Shown here: positions 17,059 to 24,323 of the stretch, piece after piece
Layout: every line of letters begins with the position of its first letter
How positions within the stretch are numbered: the first letter of the stretch is position 1
Assembly: GCF_014650035.1 (NCBI RefSeq)
Contig: NZ_BMUE01000005.1
Span: 62,001-126,000 of the forward strand
DNA from: Streptomyces lucensis JCM 4490
GTDB lineage: Bacteria; Actinomycetota; Actinomycetes; Streptomycetales; Streptomycetaceae
Reading direction: 5' to 3'
DNA length: 64,000 nucleotides
Position numbers and translations under genes: made by a program
The notes under the pieces: model-generated
Told to the model about the DNA's origin: nothing
The model's input: only the letters and a program-made list of their open reading frames with translations
Database searches by the model: none

Positions 17059-17082
17059 ATTCCTATGCATCACCGTAGGAAT
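17059..17082. promoter_or_regulatory. Palindromic operator candidate at the hmgA promoter
   Basis: ATTCCTA (17059-17065), a 10-base spacer and TAGGAAT (17076-17082) form a perfect 7-bp inverted repeat 22 bases ahead of the hmgA start, at promoter distance. The GntR/UTRA protein encoded downstream of hmgA is the natural candidate to bind it. Confidence 0.6.
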
Positions 17083-17189
17083 GAGTGCGGGCCCGCGCAA
17101 GAGGGCTTCGCATACTCCGCACGGGGGATGCGGAGAACCAGACTTCAGGCGGATCCGGGCGCGGGGAGCGTTGACCTAGTCTCCGGAGC

Positions 17190-17717
17190 ATGTCGTGGAC
17201 GTCGTGGAGGAGCAGATCTCTCGCCGTGCTGGCGGCCTGCGTCCTGCTGCCGTGCGGGGTGGCGGGCTGCGGGAGCGGTGAGTCGCGGGGCCGGGGGGAC
17301 GCGGTCTCGTCGTCACCGGTCGGCACGGTCCTGGCCGACACGGACGAGACCGGCCGCCATCTGCGCGAGGTTCCCGGCGGGAACGCCCCCGAGGTCGGCG
17401 TCCAGGTGACCCCGGGCCCCGGCGGCTGGGACGTCCGGCTGGCCTTCCGTCACTTCCGCTGCTCCGCGCCCGGCGCGCGGCCCACGGCGGTCACCGGGCG
17501 CGGACTCGCCCACCTCTTCGTGGACGGCCACCGGGTCGCCCGGCTGCGCGGGCACGAGTACCACCTGCCCGGCCGCCTCGTCCGGCGCGGCACCCACCAC
17601 GTCACCGCGCGGCTGTACGCCGACGACGGCACCGTATGGGCCGTGCGCGGCGAACCCGTCCAGAGCACCGCCGACATCACGGTCTCAGCCGCGGAATCGG
17701 GGACGGCGCAGCCCTGA
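17190..17717 (+). CDS. Putative lipoprotein
   Basis: The protein has 175 residues. A signal of RSRSLAVLAACVLLPCGVAGC ends in the lipobox VAGC, placing the lipidated Cys near residue 27 and the protein on the outer face of the membrane. The mature part has no family I recognise: a compact domain with VTPGPGGWDVRLAFRHFRC, LAHLFVDGHRVARLRGHEYH and THHVTARLYADDGTVW, which looks like a beta sandwich of the type seen in small copper or envelope proteins. Histidines are frequent (FRHF, RGHEYH, THH). TTGACC lies just before the ATG, too close to be its -35. It is monocistronic, divergent from hmgA. Confidence 0.75.
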   Translation: MSWTSWRSRSLAVLAACVLLPCGVAGCGSGESRGRGDAVSSSPVGTVLADTDETGRHLREVPGGNAPEVGVQVTPGPGGWDVRLAFRHFRCSAPGARPTAVTGRGLAHLFVDGHRVARLRGHEYHLPGRLVRRGTHHVTARLYADDGTVWAVRGEPVQSTADITVSAAESGTAQP

Positions 17718-17817
17718 GGCCGTGTCCGCGAAGTCGCGTCCGCGCCGCGACGCCCGGCACGGCCCAGGCCTGTCCGCCGGGGGATGAGCGCCCGGGCCAC
17801 CCTCTTCCGTAATGAGG

Positions 17818-17830
17818 GGTGAGGTTCACC
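17818..17830. promoter_or_regulatory. Short palindrome ahead of the TetR gene
   Basis: GGTGA-GGT-TCACC lies 21 bases before the TetR start. It may be an autoregulatory site, but it is short and GC-rich, so chance is possible. Confidence 0.3.
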
Positions 17831-17851
17831 GGACCCCGGCGGAGAGGCATC

Positions 17852-18484
17852 ATGAAGCCCGTGCCCCACGCGACATCGCTCCGCCGTGCGCCCGTCCAGC
17901 GGCGCAGTGCCGAACGGCTGACCCGGATCCTCGACGCGTGCGCCGAACTCCTCGACGAGGTCGGCTACGACGCGCTGAGCACCCGCGCCGTCGCCCAGCG
18001 CGCCGGCGTGCCCATCGGCTCGGTCTACCGGTTCTTCGGCAACAAACGGCAGATGGCCGACGCCCTCGCCCAGCGCAACCTGGAGCGGTACACCGAACGC
18101 GTCGTCGAGCGGCTGAGCCGGACGCGCGCCGAGGGCGCCGGCGAGGGGGACTGGCGGACCGCGATGGACGTCGTCCTGGACGAGTACCTGGCCATGAAGC
18201 GCACCGCGCCCGGCTTCTCCCTGATCGACTTCGGCAACCAGATCCCGGTCGGCGGCCGGCAGGCCGAGCCCAACACCCGGATCGCCGACCGGCTCACCGA
18301 CCTGCTCTCCGGCCACCTCGGCCGCAGGCCGGACGACACCCTGCGCCTGGTCTTCCTGGTCGCCGTGGAGAGCGCGGACACCCTGGTGCAACTGGCCTTC
18401 CGCATGGACCCGCAGGGGGACGAGGCGATCATCGCCGAGACGCGGGAGCTGCTGCGGGCGTACCTCGGACGCGTGCTCGACTGA
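17852..18484 (+). CDS. TetR-family regulator
   Basis: The 210-residue regulator has its DNA-binding helices at residues 18-65: RILDACAELLDEVGYDALST, AVAQRAGVPIGSVYRFFGNK and RQMADALAQRN. The ligand domain has no recognisable subtype. ATG 17852 follows GGAGAGG; the longer frame is not supported. It lies 146 bp upstream of a molybdopterin oxidoreductase gene on the same strand. The gap carries a TACCG-type palindrome, so that enzyme is the likely target. The inducer is unknown. Confidence 0.88.
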   Translation: MKPVPHATSLRRAPVQRRSAERLTRILDACAELLDEVGYDALSTRAVAQRAGVPIGSVYRFFGNKRQMADALAQRNLERYTERVVERLSRTRAEGAGEGDWRTAMDVVLDEYLAMKRTAPGFSLIDFGNQIPVGGRQAEPNTRIADRLTDLLSGHLGRRPDDTLRLVFLVAVESADTLVQLAFRMDPQGDEAIIAETRELLRAYLGRVLD

Positions 18485-18554
18485 TCCCGGGGCGATCCGG
18501 CCCGCCCGTTCGCGCCGGAAGCCGTCTTCCGTCCTCCCGGAGACTCCCCTCCAT

Positions 18555-18572
18555 GCGTACCGGTCGGTATGC
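18555..18572. promoter_or_regulatory. TetR-type palindrome ahead of the molybdopterin oxidoreductase
   Basis: The 18-base element GCGTACCGGTCGGTATGC is a near-perfect palindrome (GC, TACCG, CGGTA, GC pair; the third and central bases do not). It lies 58 bases ahead of the oxidoreductase start and 70 bases after the TetR stop, a typical TetR operator position. Confidence 0.55.
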
Positions 18573-18630
18573 TCCCTCGCATCCGTCCGCGCCCGGGCGC
18601 CACCACAGCCGACCCCCCTCGGGAGGACCC

Positions 18631-20862
18631 GTGTCCCGCACCGCCCTGCGAATCTGCCCCCTGTGCGAGGCCACCTGCGGGCTGACCCTCACCGTCGAGG
18701 GCGCCCGCGTCACCGGTGCGCGCGGCGACCGCGACGACGTCTTCAGCAAGGGTTTCGTCTGCCCCAAGGGAGCCTCCTTCGGCGCCGTGGACGGCGACCC
18801 CGACCGGCTGCGCAGCCCGCTCGTCCGCGAGAACGGCACCCTGCGGGAGGCCACCTGGCAGGAGGCCTTCGACGCGGTCGCCGCGGGCCTGCGCCCGGTT
18901 CTGGAACGGGACGGCCCGAACGCCGTCGGCGTGGTCCTCGGCAACCCGAACGTGCACACCGTGGCCGGCGCCCTCTACCCGCCGCTCCTGCTCGGCGCCC
19001 TCGGCACGCGCAGCCTGTTCACGGCGTCCACGGTCGACCAGATGCCCAAGCACGTCTCCAGCGGCCTGCTGTTCGGTGACGCGGGCGCCATACCGGTACC
19101 GGACCTCGACCGCACCGACCACCTGCTCCTCATCGGCGCCAACCCGCTGGAGTCCAACGGCAGTCTGTGCACCGCCCCCGACTTCCCCGGCAGGCTCAAG
19201 GCGCTCAGGGCCCGTGGCGGCCGGCTCACCGTGGTGGACCCGCGCCGCACCCGCACCGCCAGGCTCGCCGACCGGCACCTGGCGATCCGCCCCGGCACCG
19301 ACGCCCTGCTGCTCGCCGCGATGGCCACCGTGCTGTTCGAGGAGGGCCTGGCCGATCTGAAGGACCTCGCCCCGCACGTCCAGGGCGTCGCGGAACTGAG
19401 GCAGGCACTGGCGGACTTCACCCCGGAAGCCGTCGCCGCGGCCTGCGACCTCGACGCCGGTGTCATCCGCACCCTGGCACGCGAACTCGCCGCCGCGCCC
19501 ACCGCCGCCGTCTACGCCCGCATCGGCAGCTGCACCGTCCCGCACGGCACCCTGGCGAGCTGGCTGGTGGACGTCCTCAACATCCTCACCGGCAACCTCG
19601 ACCGGCCCGGCGGCGCCCTCTTCCCGCAGGCCGCCACCGACAGGACGCCCCGCCCGGCGGGCCCCGGGCGCGGCTTCGCCCTCGGCCGCTGGCACTCGCG
19701 GGTACGTCACCTCCCCGAGGCCAAGGGGGAGTTGCCGCTGTCGGCGCTCGCCGAGGAGATCGACACCGCGACCGCGGACGGCGCGCCCGTACGGGCGCTG
19801 ATCGCCGTCGCCGCCAACCCGGTGCTCTCCGCGCCCGACGGCGACCGCCTCGACAAGGCCCTCGGCTCCCTGGACTTCATGGTCAGCGTCGACCCGTACC
19901 TCAACGAGACCTCGCGCCACGCCCACGTCGTCCTGCCCCCGCCCCCGCCCTCCCAGAGCCCCCACCACGACTTCGCGTTCAACGCGCTCGCCGTGCGCAA
20001 CCAGGTGCGCTACACCCGCCCCGCCGTCCCCCTCGAACCCGGCCGCATGGCCGAGAGCGAGATCCTGGCCCGGCTGATCCTCGCGGTCAGCGGCATGCAC
20101 GGCACCGACCCGGCCGCCGTGGACGCCATGGTCGTCGACCAGACCCTCGGCAGGGCCGTGCGGGAGGAGCACTCGCCGGTGTACGGCCGGGACCCGCGCG
20201 AACTCGCCGCACAGCTCACCGGTGACAACGGCCCCGAGCGCCGGCTCGACATGATGCTGCGCCTCGGCCCCTACGGCGACGGCTTCGGCGCCCGGCCCGG
20301 CGGGCTGAGCCTGGCCGAACTGCTCGCCCACCCGCACGGCATCGACCTCGGCCCGCTGCGCCCCCGCCTGCCGCAGCCGCTGCGGACCGTGAGCGGCAGG
20401 ATCGAGCTGCTTCCCGGGCCCATCGCCGGCGACCTGCCCCGGCTCCGCGCGGCCCTGGCCGAGCGCCCCGACGGACTCGTCCTCGTCGGCCGCCGCCATC
20501 TGCGCTCCAACAACAGCTGGATGCACAACGTGCCCGCCCTCACCGGCGGCAGCAACCGCTGCACCCTGCACATCCACCCCGAGGACGCCGCCCGCCTCGG
20601 CGTCCGGGACGGGGCGGACGTACGGGTCAAGGGCGCCGGGGGAGAGGTGGTGGCCCCCGCCGAGGTCACCGACGGCGTCCGGCCCGGTGTGGTCAGCCTG
20701 CCGCACGGCTGGGGCCACGACCGCCCCGGCACCCGGCTCGGCCACGCCTCCGCCGCCCCTGGGGTCAACGTCAACCAGCTCCTCGACGGCAGCCTGCTGG
20801 ACCCGCTGTCGGGCAACGCGGTCCTCAACGGCGTACCCGTCCAGGTGAGCGCGAGCCGGTGA
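18631..20862 (+). CDS. Molybdopterin oxidoreductase with N-terminal 4Fe-4S site
   Basis: The 743-residue enzyme is of the nitrate reductase/formate dehydrogenase superfamily. Its N-terminus CPLCEATCGL...GFVCPKG gives C-x2-C-x3-C-x(n)-C for one 4Fe-4S cluster. The first molybdopterin domain follows (VVLGNPNVHTV, LLIGANPLESNGSLCTAPDF), then a middle region (DVLNILTGNLDRPGGALF) and the C-terminal domain (LRSNNSWMHNVPALTG, VSLPHGWGHDRPGTRLG). Position 160 or so shows a Ser context (SNGS) where others have Cys, Sec or Asp; the metal ligand is unclear. No Tat signal is present, so it is cytoplasmic. GTG 18631 has GGGAGGA upstream. No partner subunit is adjacent. The substrate is unknown. Confidence 0.85.
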   Translation: MSRTALRICPLCEATCGLTLTVEGARVTGARGDRDDVFSKGFVCPKGASFGAVDGDPDRLRSPLVRENGTLREATWQEAFDAVAAGLRPVLERDGPNAVGVVLGNPNVHTVAGALYPPLLLGALGTRSLFTASTVDQMPKHVSSGLLFGDAGAIPVPDLDRTDHLLLIGANPLESNGSLCTAPDFPGRLKALRARGGRLTVVDPRRTRTARLADRHLAIRPGTDALLLAAMATVLFEEGLADLKDLAPHVQGVAELRQALADFTPEAVAAACDLDAGVIRTLARELAAAPTAAVYARIGSCTVPHGTLASWLVDVLNILTGNLDRPGGALFPQAATDRTPRPAGPGRGFALGRWHSRVRHLPEAKGELPLSALAEEIDTATADGAPVRALIAVAANPVLSAPDGDRLDKALGSLDFMVSVDPYLNETSRHAHVVLPPPPPSQSPHHDFAFNALAVRNQVRYTRPAVPLEPGRMAESEILARLILAVSGMHGTDPAAVDAMVVDQTLGRAVREEHSPVYGRDPRELAAQLTGDNGPERRLDMMLRLGPYGDGFGARPGGLSLAELLAHPHGIDLGPLRPRLPQPLRTVSGRIELLPGPIAGDLPRLRAALAERPDGLVLVGRRHLRSNNSWMHNVPALTGGSNRCTLHIHPEDAARLGVRDGADVRVKGAGGEVVAPAEVTDGVRPGVVSLPHGWGHDRPGTRLGHASAAPGVNVNQLLDGSLLDPLSGNAVLNGVPVQVSASR

Positions 20863-20875
20863 CCGGGAGCGTCGG

Positions 20876-20913
20876 CCGGCCGCGCCGTTCTTGCGGGCCC
20901 CGGGCGCGGCCGG
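20876..20913 (+). terminator. Hairpin after the molybdopterin oxidoreductase
   Basis: A perfect 11-bp stem, CCGGCCGCGCC (20876-20886) with GGCGCGGCCGG (20903-20913), starts 13 bases after the stop codon. The loop is 16 bases and there is no T-run, as is usual in this genus. Confidence 0.6.
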
Positions 20914-21056
20914 GGCCGCCGCGCCCGGGACTGCGCCGGACGGGCGATTTCTGACGACGCGCCGGGCGACGTTGCCGCGGGCCGCGCGCCCCATGAAGGA
21001 GAGTCCAGGCGAAAGAGCGATTTGTATGAAAATCGTCTGAACTCGGAGGATTGCGC

Positions 21057-21794
21057 ATGCCCACCCTCACACTCCCACGTGCCGTCGGCTCCCGCGCGGG
21101 CGCCACAGTCGTCCTCACCGCCCTCGCCGCGGCGGGCGCGTCGTGGGTGGCGGCGCCGAACGCGGCGGCCCAAGGGGAGAACGGCGACATCCGGATCCAC
21201 AACGCGCGTGGCAACTACGCGATGCCGCAGTTCACCGGCTCGGCGAAGGACGACCCGGTCGTGTGCAGGTTCTTCCTCGAAGCCGTCAACTTCGACGACC
21301 TGAGCACCATCGCGTACACCATCACGCCGCAGCCCCCGCTGCCCACCGCCGCCACCGTGACCGGTGTCATCCAGCTGGCCGGCGGCGCCGGGCACACCGA
21401 CACGCTCGGGCTTGCGGATGGCCAGTACAAGATCAGCTGGACCGTGGGGACGCCCCCGGCCGTGAAGGAGAAGGTCTTCCGCGTCAACTGCCACGACGGC
21501 CGGGCGGAGGGCGCGCCCGGCGGCCAGATCGAGGACCACCAGCAGGGCCGCCAGCAGGACGACAGGCAGGACGGCCGGCAGGACGGCCGGCAGGACAACC
21601 AGCAGAACGGCTCCTGGGGACAGAGCGACCACGACGGTCCGCCCAAGGGCGGGGTGCACGCGGGCGGCGGCGGCCTCATCGACACGGCGGCCGCGTACTC
21701 CCCGGTGGCCGCCGCCGCGGCCGTGGGCCTGGTCGCCGTCAGCGGCGCCGTGTACATCCGGCTGATCCGCCGGCGGCCTCATGGCGCCGCGTAG
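21057..21794 (+). CDS. Secreted, membrane-anchored surface protein paired with sortase
   Basis: The 245-residue protein has a signal peptide (AGATVVLTALAAAGASWVAA, cut after PNAAAQG near residue 40), a globular part with IRIHNARGNYAMPQFTGSAKD and two cysteines (VVCRFF, VNCHDG) that probably form a disulfide, and a Gln/Asp/Arg repeat linker at about 160-190 (RQDG units). A hydrophobic helix (PVAAAAAVGLVAVSGAVYI) and a basic tail RLIRRRPHGAA follow. That tail has the shape of a sorting signal, but no LPxTG-like pentapeptide is visible. GGAGG precedes ATG 21057. It overlaps the class F sortase gene by 14 bases, so the two are translated together. Function is unknown. Confidence 0.8.
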   Translation: MPTLTLPRAVGSRAGATVVLTALAAAGASWVAAPNAAAQGENGDIRIHNARGNYAMPQFTGSAKDDPVVCRFFLEAVNFDDLSTIAYTITPQPPLPTAATVTGVIQLAGGAGHTDTLGLADGQYKISWTVGTPPAVKEKVFRVNCHDGRAEGAPGGQIEDHQQGRQQDDRQDGRQDGRQDNQQNGSWGQSDHDGPPKGGVHAGGGGLIDTAAAYSPVAAAAAVGLVAVSGAVYIRLIRRRPHGAA

Positions 21795-22479
21795 GCGCCG
21801 ACGCAGGCCCTGGCACCGGACCCGCGCCTACCGCCTCGCCAGGACGGCCCTGCTCGTGGTCGTCCTGGTGACGGTCGGGACGCGGTGCGACGCGGACGGC
21901 ACACCGGCCGCGCCCGGCCGGCCCGGCGACCCGGACGCCGTGGTGGCGGCCGGCTCCGGTTCCCACCGGGCCGACGGACGGGGCGCGACCCGGTCGGACC
22001 CGACGCCACCTCCCCGCCCGCTGCCCCGATCCCGGCCGACGTCCCTGCGCATCCCCTCGCTGGGCGTCGACGCCCCGGTGACGGCCATCCGGCTCGACGG
22101 CAGCCGGCGACTGGAGACGCCGCCCGTCGACCGGCCCCAGCTGGTCGGCTGGTACGAGGGCGGTCCCACCCCGGGCGAGTCCGGCACCGCGATCGCCGTC
22201 GGGCACCGCGACACCACCAAGGGGGCCGCCGTGTTCGCCGGGCTCGCCCAGATCCGGCCCGGCAGGCCCATCGAGGCCCGGCGCGCGGACGGCCGTACCG
22301 CCGTGTACACCGTGGACCGGGTGCAGGTCTTCGACAAGACCGGCTTCCCCGACGAGGAGGTCTACGGCGCGGCCCGCCGCCCGGAGCTGAGGGTGATCAC
22401 CTGCGGCGGCCTGTTCAGCCGGCGGACGGGCTACACCAGCAACGTGGTCGTCTTCGCCCACCTGACCGCGACGAAGTGA
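21781..22479 (+). CDS. Class F sortase
   Basis: The 232-residue transpeptidase has a basic start (MAPRRRRRRPWHR), one membrane helix (LARTALLVVVLVTVGT), a proline-rich stem, and the sortase beta barrel from about residue 85 (PTSLRIPSLGVDAPVTAIRL). Catalytic His lies in AIAVGHRD near 142, Cys in LRVITCGG near 208, and Arg in SRRTGYTSN shortly after. This is the class F pattern of actinobacteria. It cleaves and anchors or processes surface proteins outside the membrane. The overlap with the preceding surface-protein gene makes that protein the first substrate candidate, despite the absence of a clear motif. Confidence 0.9.
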   Translation: MAPRRRRRRPWHRTRAYRLARTALLVVVLVTVGTRCDADGTPAAPGRPGDPDAVVAAGSGSHRADGRGATRSDPTPPPRPLPRSRPTSLRIPSLGVDAPVTAIRLDGSRRLETPPVDRPQLVGWYEGGPTPGESGTAIAVGHRDTTKGAAVFAGLAQIRPGRPIEARRADGRTAVYTVDRVQVFDKTGFPDEEVYGAARRPELRVITCGGLFSRRTGYTSNVVVFAHLTATK

Positions 22480-22778
22480 CCGTGCGCCGGCCGGACGGAG
22501 GCCCGCGGTCGCGCTCGCCGGGTGCGCACCTCTGGGCCCGCACCACCGTCTCGCGCCCCTCGGTGGGCCGGCCGGGCGGGCCCGCCGCACGCCCCCCAGG
22601 TCGAACGTCATCCTCCGTTTCCGCCGCTGCCTGCGCCGGATCGTCCCGTCCCGCGTCATGTCTTCCCCGGCCGGGCACCATCCGTTAACTTCCGTGACCC
22701 ACAGGCTCCGTGCGGCTCGCACGGGACCTTCGGACCACGGAGCGACGGCGCTCCGCACAGCCCCCGGGGACAGCAGCC
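22480..22778. other. 299-bp gap without a supported gene
   Basis: Between the sortase stop and the ABC ATPase start I see no frame with protein-like composition. CGTGACCCACAGG and GCGGCTCGC are not recognisable promoter elements. It must hold the promoter of the ATPase gene. Confidence 0.45.
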
Positions 22779-24167
22779 ATGACACGCGCCATCTCCCTGC
22801 ACGACGTGAGCAAGTCCTACGCGCGCGGCCCGCGCGTGGTGGACCGGTTCTCGCTGGACATCACGCCCGGTGAGTTCCTGGTCCTGCTGGGCCCCTCCGG
22901 ATGCGGCAAGTCCACCGTCCTGCGGATGATCGCCGGCCTGGAGGACATCGACGAGGGCGAACTGCTCCTCGACGGCGAGCACGCCAACCACTGGCAGCCC
23001 TCCGAGCGGGACATCGCCATGGTCTTCCAGAACTTCGCCCTCTACCCGAGCATGACCAGCCGCGACAACATCGGCTTCCCGCTGAGGATCGAGTCGCCCG
23101 GCGCCGACCCCGGCCCGCGGGTCACCGCGACCGCCCGCATGCTCGGCATCGAGGACCTGCTGGACCGCTTCCCGGGCCAGCTGTCCGGCGGCGAGCGGCA
23201 GCGGGTGGCGATGGGCCGGGCCATCGCCCGCCACCCCTCCGTCTTCCTGATGGACGAGCCGCTGTCCAACCTGGACGCCAAGCTCCGCAACCGCCTCCGC
23301 GCCGAGATAGCCCAGCTCACCCGCGAGCTGGGGGTCACCACGGTGTACGTCACCCACGACCAGGCCGAGGCGATGTCCCTCGGCGACCGGGTGGCCGTGC
23401 TGCGCGGCGGGGTGCTCCAGCAGGTCGGCACCCCGCGCGAGGTGTACGCGCTGCCCCGCAACGTCTTCGTCGCCGCCTTCATCGGCACCCCGCGCATCAA
23501 CCTGCTGCGCGGCCTGGTCCGTGCCCCGCTGGACGGCGCCATGACCGTCAGCCTCGGCAAGCAGTTCCTGCGGCTGCCCGAGCCCCTCTCCCTCGACCAC
23601 CAGCTGCTCCGCGTGCAGCAGGGGCGCGAGGTCATCGTCGGACTGCGCTCGGAGGCGGTGCGCATCTCCCCCACGTTCGGCTTCGCTCACGCGGGGGGAC
23701 CCCCACCGCACAGCGCCGCCCGGCCCGGCGAGGTGCCGCTGACCGGACTCGTGGAGCACGTCGAGTTCCAGGGGCACGAGGTCCTCGTCCACTTCGACAC
23801 CGGCTCGCGCCCCGCCGTCGTACCCGAACTGGAGGCGCCGCGCCCCGCCGCCCGGCCCCCGCGCCGGCGCCGCAGGGAGGGGGTGACCGTGCTGGAGCGG
23901 ATCCGGGAGCGGGCCGGGTCGCTGCGCGCGGGCCCGGTCGTCGTCCTGGACCGACCGGCGGCGCCGGACGAGGAGGCGGCGCGGGAGCCCGCGCCGCCGG
24001 AGGGGCGGCTGCCGGGCGACCTGGTCGTGCGCACCACCCCGGACATCCGGCTGCGGCACGGCATGCAGGTCCCCCTGCTCGTCGACCTCGCCCACCTGTT
24101 CGTCTTCGACCAGCACGGCGACCGCGTCTGCCCGTCCCCCGACCGGCTGCCCGACCTGGGCGGATGA
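22779..24167 (+). CDS. Lone MsmK/UgpC-type ABC transporter ATPase with extended C-terminus
   Basis: The ATPase has 462 residues, while MsmK-type proteins are usually 360-400. Motifs: Walker A GPSGCGKST near residue 38, Q-loop QNFALYP near 83, signature LSGGERQR near 135, Walker B VFLMDEPLSNLDAK near 155, and switch VYVTHDQAEAM near 190. The C-terminal OB-fold part (GLRSEAVRIS, VPLTGLVEHVEFQGHEVLVH) is interrupted by a proline/arginine-rich insertion at roughly 348-410. No permease or binding-protein gene is near, so it may energise several sugar importers, as MsiK does in this genus. The ATG has only a weak ribosome site. Confidence 0.85.
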   Translation: MTRAISLHDVSKSYARGPRVVDRFSLDITPGEFLVLLGPSGCGKSTVLRMIAGLEDIDEGELLLDGEHANHWQPSERDIAMVFQNFALYPSMTSRDNIGFPLRIESPGADPGPRVTATARMLGIEDLLDRFPGQLSGGERQRVAMGRAIARHPSVFLMDEPLSNLDAKLRNRLRAEIAQLTRELGVTTVYVTHDQAEAMSLGDRVAVLRGGVLQQVGTPREVYALPRNVFVAAFIGTPRINLLRGLVRAPLDGAMTVSLGKQFLRLPEPLSLDHQLLRVQQGREVIVGLRSEAVRISPTFGFAHAGGPPPHSAARPGEVPLTGLVEHVEFQGHEVLVHFDTGSRPAVVPELEAPRPAARPPRRRRREGVTVLERIRERAGSLRAGPVVVLDRPAAPDEEAAREPAPPEGRLPGDLVVRTTPDIRLRHGMQVPLLVDLAHLFVFDQHGDRVCPSPDRLPDLGG

Positions 24168-24266
24168 GCGCCCGCGCGGGCGGCGATGATGTCCGGGGAC
24201 GCCCGGTCTCCGGCGCCCGCCCGACGCCCTGGCGGGCCGGTGGCCGACGGCCTCCCTGGCGCACGA

Positions 24267-24285
24267 AAACTAACACCGCTAGTTT
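24267..24285. promoter_or_regulatory. TetR operator candidate, aldehyde dehydrogenase operon
   Basis: AAACTA-ACACCGC-TAGTTT is a perfect 6-bp inverted repeat with a 7-base spacer, 39 bases ahead of the aldehyde dehydrogenase start. It matches 16 of 19 bases of the site at 29582-29600, beside the TetR gene at 28914-29555. Confidence 0.7.
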
Positions 24286-24323
24286 GTGTGCCGGACGACG
24301 CAGCCCCGCCGGGAGGAAGCAGC

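Noticed and set aside
17812..20862. A 1016-codon frame as an extended molybdoenzyme
   Set aside because: The first 270 codons overlap the TetR gene in another frame; the Fe-S motif begins right after GTG 18631 with a good ribosome site.
21057..21794. LPxTG sorting motif in the surface protein
   Set aside because: No LPxTG or LAxTG pentapeptide occurs before the C-terminal helix; only the helix and basic tail fit.
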